Assembly: GCA_030035585.1 (NCBI GenBank)
Contig: CM057482.1
Span: 51,023,501-51,087,500, forward strand
Reading direction: 5' to 3'
Source of the DNA: Dugong dugon
Taxonomy: Eukaryota > Chordata > Mammalia > Sirenia > Dugongidae
DNA length: 64,000 nucleotides
Shown: in pieces, positions 53,447 to 64,000 of the stretch
How positions within the stretch are numbered: the first letter of the stretch is position 1
Layout of the letters: the number at the start of each line of letters is the position of its first letter
The notes under the pieces: generated by a model
What the model saw: only the letters and a program-made list of their open reading frames with translations
The model's database searches: none
What the model was told of the DNA's origin: nothing
Position numbers and translations under genes: made by a program

Positions 53447-54064
53447 TAAGAGCAGGATTGGTGAGAGACAGTCAGTGCCAGGATTTTTCTTCAGTCCCTG
53501 GCTTGGACAGCTTGAAGAACGATGGCACCCTTGGCTGAGACAGACAACGCTGAAGGAGGGCCAGGTTTGTGGGGGACAATCAAATACATTTTCTAGATGT
53601 TGCTGTGAGAACCGTTAACTTCTTGCATTTACTATATGCTGTGCGATACTCCTACATCTTAATGGAGTTTTAAATTTTAATGCATATCTTGAATTTAACA
53701 TATTTTAAATACCAAGCTAGTAAATCACATATGCAAAGAGATATGTCAGGCCATCAATAAAATGTTAATTATTGTTCTGGTCTTCTACATTGTACCGAGA
53801 GATCACTTGTGTGAAAAGGTGGTAGAGGGAATCGAAGCAGGGAAGCACGTGTAGGGATGTTCGGGTGTGGATGTCATTGCTGAAAGAACTGGTACACATG
53901 ATACAGACTGGCAGGGATCCCTGACCCTGGGCTTCTTTCATATGTGGCCTGTGAACCCAGCTAAGACATCTGACATGCTTTGCTCTTTCACTGCTGAGAG
54001 GCATTCTGCACTAGACCTTGCCTGATTCTCAGGGTCTATAATTCCAGATCACCACCCTTCTGTA
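53447..54064. other. Unassigned sequence, no gene seen
   Basis: No recognised repeat or gene. Confidence 0.35.
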
Positions 54065-54228
54065 CAAGCCCTGGTGGCGCAGTGGTTAAGAGCTCAGCTG
54101 CTAACCAAAAAGCTGGCAGTCTGAATCCACCAGGCGCTCCTTGGAAACCCTATGGGGCAGTTCTACTCGGTCCTATAGCGTCGCTATGAGTTGGAATCGA
54201 CTTGATGGCAATGGGTTTCATTTTTTTT
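54065..54228 (+). mobile_element. AfroSINE, canonical short form
   Basis: CAAGCCCTGGTGGCGCAGTG, TTAAGAGCTCAGCTGCTAACC, GCTGGCAGTCTGAATCCACC, TCCTTGGAAACCCTATGGGG, TCGGTCCTATAGCGTCGC, ATGAGTTGGAATCGACTTGATGG and a T-rich end. It is the best-preserved copy in the window and a useful lineage marker. Confidence 0.97.
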
Positions 54229-54230
54229 GG

Positions 54231-54625
54231 TTTACCTATCTGTCAGTTTGTGCTACTGTGGTGCCTTGAGTGTTGTTATGATGCTGGAAACCATGCTACC
54301 AGTATTTCAAATACCAGCAGGGTCACCCATGGTGGACAGATTTCAGTGGAGTTTCCAGATCAAGACAGACTAGGAAGAAAGGCCTGGTAATCTACTTCTT
54401 AAAATTAGCCAACAAAAACCCTTATGGATCACAACAAAACATTGTCTGATATAGTGCTGGAAGATGAGCCCCCTAGGCTGGCAGGCACTCAAAATACACA
54501 GTGGGCAGAACAATGGACTCAAGCATACCAACTACTTTGAAGATGGCACGGGACCAGGCAACGTTTATTCTGTTGCATATGGGTCACCATGAGTCAGAGC
54601 CGACTCAGTAACAACTAATAACAGC
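54231..54625 (+). mobile_element. Composite SINE-like element (shared body + RTE tail)
   Basis: Begins CTATCTGTCAGTTTGTGCTACTGTGG, then ACCAGCAGGGTCACCCATGG, then the body TTTCAGTGGAGTTTCCAGATCAAGACAGACTAGGAAG shared with 52684 and 61417. It ends in an RTE tail (GACTCAAGCATACCAACTAC…GTCAGAGCCGACTCAGTAACAACTAATAACA). No tRNA head is visible. It directly follows the AfroSINE at 54065. Confidence 0.8.
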
Positions 54626-54965
54626 AACATTACTCCAGATTGGGAGGGGTAGTAACTAATGAAAAGAAAAAAGAGTGATTTTAAAAAATTATACACTTAT
54701 ATATCTTCTTGTGGGGAGGGGACCATTACCTTAAAATACCAGCAAAATTGCACTGATCATATTATGATGTGTTAATTCATGAGGTTTTTTCCTGTGATCC
54801 CCAAGCTCCTCCCCCCACCCTCCAGTTCAGACAGTTGGCTGTGCGTATGGTCCCCAACCCAGCAAAATCAGTGAATAAATAAGTGAAATCCCTGGCTTTG
54901 ACACTTCAAAAGCCAAGGTCCAAGTATAAGACAGAAAAGAAAGGGATAGTGCCCTGCTTCTCTCT

Positions 54966-55160
54966 GGGCAGTGGTACTCAGGGTGGTCCCCAGACCAACA
55001 ACATCAGCATCATCTAGTACCTGGTTAGAAATGCAAATTCTCAGGCCCCATCTCAGATCTACAGACTTAGAAACTCTCAGGTGTGAAGCCCAGAAATCTT
55101 TATTTTAACAAGCCCTCCAGATGATTCTGGTGCACACCTAAGTCTGAGAGCCACTGGCCT
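54966..55160 (+). mobile_element. hAT-Charlie non-autonomous element
   Basis: GCAGTGGTACTCAGGGTGGTCCCCAGACC, AGAAATGCAAATTCTCAGGCCCC, TTTTAACAAGCCCTCCAGATGATTCTGG and GAGAGCCACTGG: a MER-type hAT-Charlie miniature element with matching terminal repeats (CAGTGGTACTCA / TGAGAGCCACTG). Subfamily not assigned. Confidence 0.8.
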
Positions 55161-55664
55161 AGGTCCTAAACCAAGACAGTTCCCCAGGTCACCACACATG
55201 GGCAGTAGAGTGGAGGCAGTTGCTTGGGATGGCTGAGCAGAATGGCCTAGGCAGCAACCTCCCAGCATTCCCTGGGGAGCCACCAAATATGTCCCCAAGA
55301 GGCCCAGAAGATGCAAAGAGAACACACTCAACTAGGTGCCCTGGGCCCAGGAAGTAGTTGATGCTGAGACATATGAAGCTTAGATCAGAGGCGTGGTCAC
55401 GTCTACTAGGCATAGATACATCAGTTCTCATAGTTCATGCTGCTACCATTGCACCAAAGGGAGCTAGATGTCTACCGCCATTGCAGCCAGAATGCATTCT
55501 GCATGATGCCTACTTCTTGATATTTCTTCCCTAAATAAATTCTTATGCAGATGCATCTAACTGGTCACATGCTTATGCCATAGCCACAGGGGAGGCTGAG
55601 AATGTGAGTTTATGGTTTCTGCCTTGGGAAGACATGCACTCAAAAGAAGTTCCCCCCAAACTTA
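55161..55664. other. Unassigned sequence, no gene seen
   Basis: No recognised repeat or gene. Frames of 80-84 codons on the minus strand have no motif. Confidence 0.35.
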
Positions 55665-55843
55665 GGAACTTAAGAAAAGAAGATGTTAGGTAGCCAAAAA
55701 GTATGACAAATTTCTAGTACAGTCAGGAAAGGAAGAGAGAGAGAGGGTAATAAAGTACAATAAATAGAAAACACATATTAAGGTGACAGGAGAGAGTCCA
55801 AACATGTCTATAATCACAATAAACATGAACAGGTTAAACTCAC
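55665..55843 (+). mobile_element. Old L1, start of long degraded copy
   Basis: CATGTCTATAATCACAATAAACATGAACAGGTTAAACTCA is the conserved start of L1 ORF2 (I.TI.NVNGLNS). The copy continues after the LTR and runs, with further insertions, to about 62,350. Confidence 0.65.
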
Positions 55844-56368
55844 TGACTTAGGCATTTAGGGCTGCTGTAACAGAAATGCCACAAGTGGATGCTTTAACAA
55901 AGAGAAGTTTATTCTCTCACAGTCTATTAGGCTAGAAGTCCAAACTCAGGGCGTCAGCTCCAAGGGAAGGCTTTCTATCTCTCTGTTGGCTCTGGAGGAA
56001 GGTCCTTGTCATCAATCTTCTCCTGAACTAGGAGATTCTCCGTGCAGGAACCCCAGGTCCGAAGGACGTGCTCTGCTCCCAGCGCTGCATTCTTGATGGT
56101 ACGAGGTCCACCGTCTCTATGCTCGCTTCTCTCTTTTATATCTCAAAATAGATTGGCTCAAGACACAATCCAATCTTGTAGATTGAGTCCTGCCTCATTA
56201 ACATAACTGCTGCCTATCTCACCTCATTAACATCATAGAGGTAGGATTTACAACACATAGGAAAATCACATCAGATGACAAAACGGTGGACAATCACACA
56301 ATACTGGGAATCATAGCCTAGCCAAATTGATACACATATTTTTTGGGGACACAACTCAGTCAATGACA
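55844..56368 (-). mobile_element. Solo LTR, MaLR/ERVL-type, antisense
   Basis: 525 bp, same family as 1535, 30583 and 38667. It starts TGACTTAGGCATTTAGGGCTG and ends CAACTCAGTCAATGACA. Perfect 5-bp target duplication CTCAC (55839-55843 and 56369-56373). Inserted near the start of the L1 ORF2 remnant. Confidence 0.92.
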
Positions 56369-56373
56369 CTCAC

Positions 56374-58374
56374 ACATTACAAGAAAGTGGTTCTCATATT
56401 TAATATTTACATACTAATTTAAAAATAAAATACACTAATTTTTATATACCTGGCAGGAAGCTGAGGGCCCACTTAAATTGGGTAATTTGAGAAGAGCTTA
56501 CTAAAGCTAGTTATTTGAGATGAAAACTAAAATAAACAAATCTTGTGTAAGTACAAACAAGAAAAAACAACATTTGGGACAAAAAGAGGGGAGATACTAT
56601 AATTATATGTGCAGTATAAGTTTTTTAAATTATAAGAATATTGTTGGTTTTAAGAGGATGGTGTTAAGGTTTTTCATCTCCCTTCTCCTGTTGTAAATCT
56701 CTCTGAAATTTTAAACATCAGGAAATAGAAATATGAAATCTATTTCTCTAACCCCAACAAAACTATAGTAGGGTACGTGCCAACCAATACTCAATTTTCC
56801 AATTGAAAAATGATTGCCAGACTGGATTTAAAGGAAAAAATACAGCTGTATTCTGCTTATAGAAGACACAAATTAAAAATGAGGATACAGAAGGATTGAC
56901 AGTAAATGATGGAAAAAGGTACACCAAGCAAAGACTAACCAAATGAAAACTGGTGTGACTATACTAATATCAAAATAAACTTTAATGAAAAAGCAATGTT
57001 AGAGATAAAGAAGGTTACTTCATAATGATAAAAGGGTGAATCCACTAGGAAGAAAAATTAATTCTAAATTTGTTTTTACCTAAACATAGCCTTAAAATAC
57101 ACAGATCAAACATTAACAAAACTAAAAGGAAAAGTAACAAATTGGCAATCATTGTGGGGAATTTTAAAATATATCTCTCAGCTAACTGATAATACAAAAA
57201 GAAAAAACGTCACTAAAGAAATAGAATATTTGAACGGTACAGTAACCTAACTGAAATATATGGCACACTACACTGAACATGTAGAACACACATTATTTTC
57301 AAATACATATGCAACATTTTTTCAAAATTGACCATATCCTTGGCCATAAAGCAAGTCACAACAAATTCCAAAGAGTTTTAATCATACGAACTATTTCTCT
57401 GAACACAGTGGAATCAAATGTTTAGAAATTAAGCAAAATGTTTTTAATAACCCATGAATCAAATAAGAAAATGAAGGTAAGTTACAAAATATTTTGATGT
57501 GAATGACAATGAAAAAAAAATGCATCAAAACTTGTGAGATGCAGCTAAAGCCATGTCCAGAAGAAAAATTTTAGTCTTAAGTGTATATGTCAGAAAAAAA
57601 GGAAAGCCTGAAAATCAATTGAAACCAAAGGAAACAGAAGAAATAAAAAATTTGTGAGCATATTAATCAAGTTAATGACATAGAAAACACAATATGTAGA
57701 ATAATAAATAAAGCCAAAATTTGCTTTTTTGGAAAACACTAATAAAATCAATAAGCCTTTATCAAGATTGATCAAGAAAAAAGAGGACACAGATTTCTAA
57801 TATCAGGAATGAAAGGGGCATACTATTGCAGCACTTTCAGGCATTAAAAATACAATAATTGAATATTATTAACAACTTTAAAGGCAAAAAATTTGAAATT
57901 TTACATAAAACAAACAAAATCATAGTAAAACACAAGTTACTAAAGCTTACTCAAGAAGAAATAGAAAAGATGAATAGTCATATCTATGCAAAAAATTGAA
58001 TTTATAATTAAATCTATAATTAAAAACCTCTTCATAAAGAAAACTCCCATCTCAGATGGCTTAATAAGTAAATTCTTTCCAAATACTTACAGAATAATTA
58101 ACACTAATCTTACATAAACTCTGTAAAAAAAAAAAATAGAGAAAGAAGAAACACTTGCCAATTGTTAACCAACATGACCTTAATACTTGATACTAAAACC
58201 TGACAAGGCATTACATGAAAGAAAACTTAGGCTCAAATCTCTCTTGTGAACATAGATGCAATATTACCAAATGAGTAAACCAAATTCAATTATATGTAAA
58301 ATAATAGTATGTTACAACCAAACTGAAGTAATTCCAGAAATGCAAGGTTAGTTTAACATTCAGAAGTCAGTATT
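56374..58374 (+). pseudogene. Old L1 ORF2 remnant (part 2)
   Basis: Decayed ORF2: endonuclease-type wording (AATTGGCAATCATTGTGGGG, CATATCCTTGGCCATAAAGCAAG), then linker and RT N-terminus (ACCTTAATACTTGATACTAAAACCTGACAAGGC, the counterpart of the 'P..DA..TKPG.D' region; GTGAACATAGATGCAATATTACC; TGCAAGGTTAGTTTAACATTCAG). Frames are full of stops, and the text is broken at about 58,375. Confidence 0.75.
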
Positions 58375-59630
58375 GATTCTGAGAGAGAACCTCCTCCCTC
58401 AAGATGATGACCTATGTCGTTGAGCATCTCCTTACCCCACAACAATTTAAGAAAAAAGAAAGAAAGAAAAGAAATAGTACAAACAACGTGGTGGAATTGA
58501 TAGACTCAGAGCTCTAACAACCTGTCCAAAAAATAAAGCACCTGGCTGAAAGCAGAGGGAAGGCAAGGCTACAAGGTAGGAAAAACTTTCTCTTTATTGC
58601 TTATGAGAGCCCCTCCTGCCCAGCCCCCACGTAAACCTTGAGCTGCAAACACAGTGGGTGGTAGGCAGAAACCCAGGCACACTGAACCACCTCCCTAGGG
58701 CTAGGGGAGTGGTAGAGCTAGGAACTTAACTTTTGCTGCCCGTCTGCTACTTCAAAGTCTTAATATTTTTCTGGAGACAGCCAGGAAAATGGATCCACAG
58801 GGAGAAACCAGTCCCCTCTCAATATAAGAACACTAAAAAAAAAAAAGTGGGGGGCTTGCATTGCCTCCATTCTCCATGACAAAAGAGACCCAATGGGACT
58901 TAATGGATATCAGCAACAAGGTGATCCTCTGAACCAGCCCCTAGAGACTTAAAACTTTCCAAAACACCTAAAACTTGTGGGATCAGATCAAAAACTTATA
59001 TCAACCAAGGAAGTGCCTGAGGCTGCACCACAGAAGGGGTGAGAGGGGAACACGTCCCCTGAATGATTGGTTTTCCCAAAGCTTCGAGGTACCACAATCT
59101 GGAGAGAAGTCTTCCCGCAGAGAAGGCTTTTTGCGTGGTCCCATAAGTACACCCTGGTGTCAGTGGTTAGGAGCTACAGTGAGTTATGGCTGCTAATCAT
59201 AAATGTCGGCAGTTTGAATCCACCAGCTGCTCCTTGGAAACCCTATGAGGCAGTTCTACTCTGTGTTACAAGGTTGCTATGAGTAGGAATCAACTCAATG
59301 GCAACGGGTTTGGGTGTTTTTTGGTATAAGGACTCAAATGCTGAGTCTGTGCTGGAAGGACCAAAGAGCCAGAGTGCCCTTTAGTAGAATGTAGGGGAAC
59401 AGGGAGGAAACAAAGGGGGAAAACAAAAAATATCACTGAGGAAAGAGAAGATTCTGAGTTCCAGAATTACCACAGCAAAATACTCAAATGTCTCAAGTTC
59501 AGTGAAAAACTATAAGGCATACAAGAACACAGGAGAAGATGGCCCAGTTAAAAGAGCGTTATGAGAAGCAGAAGTAATTATCACTATATAACAAAAAAAA
59601 AAAAAGGAAAAAGAAAAAAACTGTCTCAAC
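58375..59630. other. Insertion within the L1, origin unclear
   Basis: The L1 ORF2 text stops at 'CAGAAGTCAGTATTGATTC' and resumes at about 59,615 (TCAACTGATGTAGAAAGAAAGC). Between them lie GC-richer sequence (58,380-59,140), an AfroSINE (59150-59322) and a further unassigned part. The first part resembles an L1 5' UTR/ORF1 region in composition, but I cannot prove it. Confidence 0.45.
59150..59322 (+). mobile_element. AfroSINE
   Basis: ACACCCTGGTGTCAGTGGTTAG, GGCTGCTAATCATAAATGTCGG, GCAGTTTGAATCCACCAGC, TCCTTGGAAACCCTATGAGG, TATGAGTAGGAATCAACTC and a T-rich end. A short extra segment (AGTGAGTTATGG) sits in the head. Confidence 0.92.
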
Positions 59631-61416
59631 TGATGTAGAAAGAAAGCAACTGATACAATTCAATGCCCAGTCATGAATTTAAAAACTTAGTAAAGATAGC
59701 TAAAAGGTACACGGTTTCTTCTTGAGGTCATGAGAATGTTCTAATGACTATGGTGATGGTTGCGTTTATCTGTGAATATACCAAAACCATTGAATTCTGC
59801 TGTATACTTTAAAGGGGTGAATTGTATGGCATGTGAATTACATCTCAATACAGCTGTTTAAAAATATTTTAAAAATTAAAAGCTTAGCAAACTTGATAAA
59901 GAGGAGAATACTTTATCTGATAAGGGGTAATTTTAATAAAATCTATAGTAAGCATACATAGTGGTAAAATTTTGAAAGTTTTCTCCCTGATATATAGGAT
60001 GAGACAAGAATATCCACTGTTATTCAGCATTGTATAGGAAGTGCTAGCCAGTAAAGTAGGGCAAGAAAAAAAATGTTATGAGAATTGGAAATGAAACAAA
60101 TGGAGCTGCAATTATTTGCTGATGGCATATAGAATGCAAACAAATCCACAAATAAACTATTAGTATCAATATGTGAATTTAGTAATATCATTGAATATAA
60201 AGACAATACAGAAAAATTTATTGTAATTATTTATACCAGCAAAGAACAATTAGATAATATATTATTAGAATAATTCCATTGACAATAGCATAAAAAACTA
60301 TTCAGTACCTAGGGATAAATCTAACATAATATGTGCAAGATTGTGACAATATTATTTGAGATAAAGAAAACCTAAATAAATGAAAGAAATACTGTGTTCA
60401 TGGATCTGAACACTTAATTTAGAAAGATAATAATCTCCCCAAGCTGATTTATAGATTTAATACAATCTTAATCAACATCCAAGCATCTGTGTGTGTATGT
60501 ATAAATTGACAAGCTAATTCTATGAAAACGCAGAGGGCCAAGAACAGCCAAAACAATTTGTAATTAAATCAGTGTATTAATGATTCAAGGATAAACAAAT
60601 AGACAAATGGAACAGAATAAAGAGTCTAGAAACAGACCTACACATAATATGGTTTTTGATTTTTTTAAAAGGTGACACTTCTATACAATGGTAAAAGGTT
60701 GCTTTCAATAAATATTTCTAGGTCAACTGGATATCCATATTTTAAAAAGAAAGAAATTTTATCCCTACTTCATACTATACACAAAAATTAATTCTATTTG
60801 CAATGTACGTGTAAATCTGAAAAGCAAAACAATAAAATTATTTATAAAAATGAGAGATTATCTTCATGATCTTGAGATAGGCAAGATTTCTTATGGAAAA
60901 TACACAAGTACTATATATTAAAGGAAAGACTGATAAATCTGATAATTTGAAAATTAAGAACTTCTTCTTATTAAAAAAAAAAAAGCACAATTAAGAAAGT
61001 GAAAACACAAGCCACAGAGTGAGAGAAGATAATTGCAATACATATATGTAACAAAGTAGTCATATCCAGATTATATAAAGAACTCTTAAAACTCAATGAG
61101 AAAAACGTAGACACCCAATAGGAAAATCGGGGAAAAGACTTGAATAGACACATCGCAAAAAAAGGATACCCAAATGACCAAAACATTTATGAAAGGGCAC
61201 TCGATGTCATTAATAATCAACAAAATGCAAATTGAAACCACAATCAGATACTACTCATCTGAATAGCTAAAATAAAAAAGATAATCCTAAATGTTACTGA
61301 GGATGTTAATCAAATGGAACCCTCGTACACTGTTGACTGGGGGATAAACTTGCACAACCATTTTCGGAACCAGTTTGGCAGTATCTACTGAAACTTAAGA
61401 TTTACATACCCAACAC
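59631..61416 (+). pseudogene. Old L1 ORF2 remnant (part 3), with nested L1 3' end
   Basis: RT palm-like text (AATTCAATGCCCAGTCATGAATTT; CCACTGTTATTCAGCATTGTATAGGAAGTGC; ATTATTTGCTGATGGCATATAG, the decayed catalytic region) and C-terminal text (AATAGACAAATGGAACAGAATAAAGAG; ACACTGTTGACTGGGGGATAAAC). It is interrupted at about 59,690-59,875 by the 3' end of another L1 (TGGTGATGGTTGCGTTTATCTGTG, TTGTATGGCATGTGAATTACATC). No intact frame. Confidence 0.75.
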
Positions 61417-61877
61417 CTCTATGTCAGTTTGTCGCACTGTGGTAGCTTATGTGTTGCTATGACGCTAGAAGCTATGCCACCAGTACTTCAAATACCAGGA
61501 GGGTCATCCATGATGGATAGATTTCAGTGGAGCTCCCAGACTAAGACCGGCTAGGAAGAAAGGCCTTACCAAATCTACTTTTGAAAATTAGCCAAGAAAA
61601 TCTTATGGATCACAAGAAAACATTATTTCACTCACTTGCTTTGGACACATTATCAGCGCGGATCAATTGCTAAAAGAGGACATCATGTCTGCTAAAGTAT
61701 AAGACCAGTGAAGGCAAGGGAGACCCTCAGTGAGATGGATTGGCACAATAGCCACAATGATGGACTTAAACATGTTAGTGATTGTAAGAATGATGCAGGA
61801 CCAGGCAACATTTCATTCTGTTGTAAATAAGGTCTCCATGAGTTGAAGTCAACTTGATGGCAACTAACAACAACGTA
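61417..61877 (+). mobile_element. Composite SINE-like element (shared body + RTE tail)
   Basis: Same family as 54231: TATGTCAGTTTGTCGCACTGTGG, ACCAGGAGGGTCATCCATGATGG, TTTCAGTGGAGCTCCCAGACTAAGACCGGCTAGGAAG. It then continues into a longer RTE 3' part (ACTCACTTGCTTTGGACAC, GATGGATTGGCACAATAGCC, tail GATGGCAACTAACAACAACG). It lies in the old L1. Confidence 0.85.
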
Positions 61878-62350
61878 ACTCAAAACCAAAAACATGTCTA
61901 AGAATATTCATGGTAGTAATATTTATAATAGGTATTACCTAAAAACAATCTAAATAAATTTTGATATACTCATGCAGTGGAATACTATAGAATAACAAAA
62001 ATATACAAATTATTGTTTAATAAAATAATAGGGATGAACCTCACAAATATAATTCTGACCTGGAGAATCCAAACTCAAAATAATACATCCTGCATAATTC
62101 CATTTACATAAAGATCAAATAAGGCTAAACTTATCTATGATATTAGAAGTCAAGGTATTGGCTACCTCTGGAAAGGAGGGAGGAAAAAAAGATTAGGAGA
62201 GATCATTAGAGGGACTTCTGGGGTGTTTATAAAATTCTATTTTTTAAATCAGGACGGTGGTTACAAGGTACACACACTTTGTCAATTCAATTCCTTGAAT
62301 TGTAAATTTATGATTTAAATTTATATTTACATTTCAGTGAAATTGTTTAT
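61878..62350 (+). mobile_element. Old L1, 3' end
   Basis: ATGCAGTGGAATACTATAGAATAAC, GGGATGAACCTCACAAATATAATTCTG and ATAATACATCCTGCATAATTCC are the L1 'YY..I….AK….' C-terminal/3' UTR strings. Completes the element begun at 55,665. Confidence 0.75.
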
Positions 62351-62790
62351 TAAAAATAAAAATAGTGTAAGATGAACAAATACGTTTTATTTCAGTAATG
62401 TAACTATAATTTTTAACATTATAGAATCTATCAAAGTGAAAGATAAAAACCATATGATCATTTCAGTTGATGTTCCCAAAATAAAATCAATTAACTTTCA
62501 TACCTGTTAACGAATAAGGATAAAAGGGAAATTTATAACCTGGTAAGGGTATTGTGGCAGATACTACTTGTTGCTTACTTGATAGCCATTAGCACCTTCT
62601 TCCCAGTTAAAAACACTCACTCTTTTGCACTGAGGATAATGATGTAACCTAGTTGCAGCCAAGAGATGAAAATGGGAGTCTAACCCTGAAACTCTTGAGA
62701 AAGACCTGGAAAAGCCAAAGCCATGTAACTATGAGAACAAAAGTCACATACTAAAGATGGCATCAGGATGCTAGGAAGAACACTGAACTG
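62351..62790. other. Unassigned sequence, no gene seen
   Basis: AT-rich, no recognised element. Confidence 0.35.
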
Positions 62791-64000
62791 AGACTTCCAG
62801 CAAAATGGCGCTCTAAGCAGAAGCACCACACCGTCCCTCCACAGCAAAGATCTGAAAAATTAAGCCAAACAGAGAAAACAGCAATCCTGAAACCCTAAAA
62901 CATCAAATGAAGAGATAAAGAACTCAGCCAAGCACCAAATGGAGTGAGAAAACTGACAGAGAATGGAGAGTGAGGAGAGATTCATGCAGAGGTCTCCTAT
63001 CAGCTAACACAGCACAGATCCGTCATCTTGGACTCCTATGAGAGACCAGCAAACAGGGGGTACAAGAAAGCAGCTTCACGGAGCTTCCAGCCGGAGACAA
63101 AACAATTAGTAATTTGCGATATACGCTTTCCCACCCCCAACCTTCTTCACCTCCACTCGGCCTCCTCTGCTTCCCACAGCCACAGTCTCTTGTCTGGGAA
63201 GCACCAGCTGCTTGGATTCTACCAGCCCACACTGGCTGGATCTCTGAGTGCCATTTGTTGGCTGCTGGTGTTGCTTTTTTTCCGCTTCTTTTGATTTTTC
63301 CTTACCTCTTACCACTTCCCCCTCCTTGCACTCAAATACCTGGCTGCGTGCGCCATCTTTGCTTCTTCCTGAGGGGCTGCAGAGCTCCATTCGAGTGTGG
63401 AACTGCTTCCTGGTTTGGTCTGCCACGCTGGTGGGATCCCAGGGTTTTGTTTGTTTTGAATTGTTTGTTTGTTTTCTTATCTTTTCTAGAGTTGGGAGCC
63501 CGTTCTGGCCAGGCGGTGCTGCCCGGCTTGGAACCTACCCCCTCAGCTTAAGCAGACACGCAGAGGGATCCCTGAGGACATTTCTTTCTTTGTGGTTTTT
63601 TTTTTTTTTTCTTCTTTTTTTTCTGTTTTTATGGGAGCTTTTCTTGTTTTTTCATTAATTTGTTTTCTTTTCCCTCTTTTTCCCTTTTTGTCTTTCTTAA
63701 TTACTCAGTTTCTCGTCTCTCTATACCTTCCTTCTCTTTCTGATCCCTGAATACCTGGTGCTGAATACCACTACGCCTTCTAGCCAGGCTGTACTGCAAC
63801 ACCTGAGAACAACTTCCCCAGACCTCATAGCCACACTGGTGGGATTGCTGGGAGGTTTGCTGTTCTTTTTCTTTTCCAATTTTTATTTATTCATTCTTTT
63901 CTTTCCTTTTTTTGTCTTCCTCTTCCCCTTTTTGTTTTTCTCCATTTCATAGTCTCTCATCTCTCCACTCCAATGGCAAGCTCCCCCTAGCACTCTTTTT
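62791..64000 (+). mobile_element. L1 5' UTR, runs off the window
   Basis: Starts AGACTTCCAGCAAAATGGCG and matches the 5' UTR of the long L1 at 40917 over its first 1.2 kb (GCAATCCTGAAACCCTAAAACATC; GCAGCTTCACGGAGCTTCCAGC; GTCTCTTGTCTGGGAAGCACC), including the T/C-rich half. ORF1 would lie beyond position 64000, so this may be a longer, possibly better-preserved copy. Confidence 0.92.
62802..62811 (+). promoter_or_regulatory. YY1-like site at L1 5' end
   Basis: AAAATGGCGC within the first 20 bases of the L1, close to the YY1 consensus AAnATGGCnGC. The same location as the functional YY1 site known in human L1. Confidence 0.5.

Noticed and set aside
54065-54130. AfroSINE heads as tRNA genes
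   Set aside because: They have A- and B-box-like sequences but no cloverleaf with a proper acceptor stem. All copies continue into the SINE body.

Overview
This is nuclear DNA from an afrotherian mammal, most likely a paenungulate such as an elephant. The window is full of AfroSINE copies (tRNA-like SINEs with the signature AGCCCTGGTGGCGCAGTGG and the tail CTATGAGTTGGAATCGACT) and their partner RTE-clade LINE, in both orientations. Both are lineage markers of Afrotheria. Older shared mammalian repeats (MIR, L2, MER20-like, MLT1-like, ERV-L, degraded L1) form the background. There is no bacterial or viral genome structure and no intact protein-coding gene that can be recognised.

Layout. 1-4.4 kb is an old L1 broken by an AfroSINE, an LTR and a younger L1 3' end. 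4.4-5.5 kb is an antisense RTE. 5.5-24.6 kb is mostly GC-moderate unique sequence with scattered AfroSINEs, RTE 3' ends, an MLT1-like LTR inside an L1, MIR-like pieces, three tandem repeats (54-bp units at 10.1 kb, 53-bp at 15.2 kb, GGAT/GGTG-rich at 17.1 kb) and a 57-bp-armed palindrome at 12.0 kb. 24.7-26.3 kb is a strong CpG island and the only good evidence for a host gene. A consensus splice donor on the minus strand at 25,440/25,441 suggests an untranslated or short first exon whose gene would run towards lower coordinates. No later exon can be identified here.

26.3-38.5 kb is intergenic or intronic: an old L1, a long inverted repeat at 29.4-30.4 kb, an antisense LTR, a MER20-like DNA transposon carrying a doubly deleted L1, a 93-bp minisatellite, an ERV-L internal fragment with a dUTPase-like remnant, an MLT1-like LTR and MIR. 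38.6-50.5 kb is one RTE copy blown apart by three later insertions (an LTR, a near full-length 7.8-kb L1 and an antisense RTE). 50.5-62.4 kb holds further RTE, a tRNA-Gly-headed SINE, AfroSINEs and a long degraded L1. 62.8 kb to the end is the 5' UTR of another L1 that runs out of the window.

Nothing here works as a gene set. What can be read is the order of transposon arrivals, through nesting and target-site duplications, plus one probable promoter. Repeat assignments come from recognising sequence by eye. Edges are approximate unless a target-site duplication is given, and subfamily names are deliberately loose.
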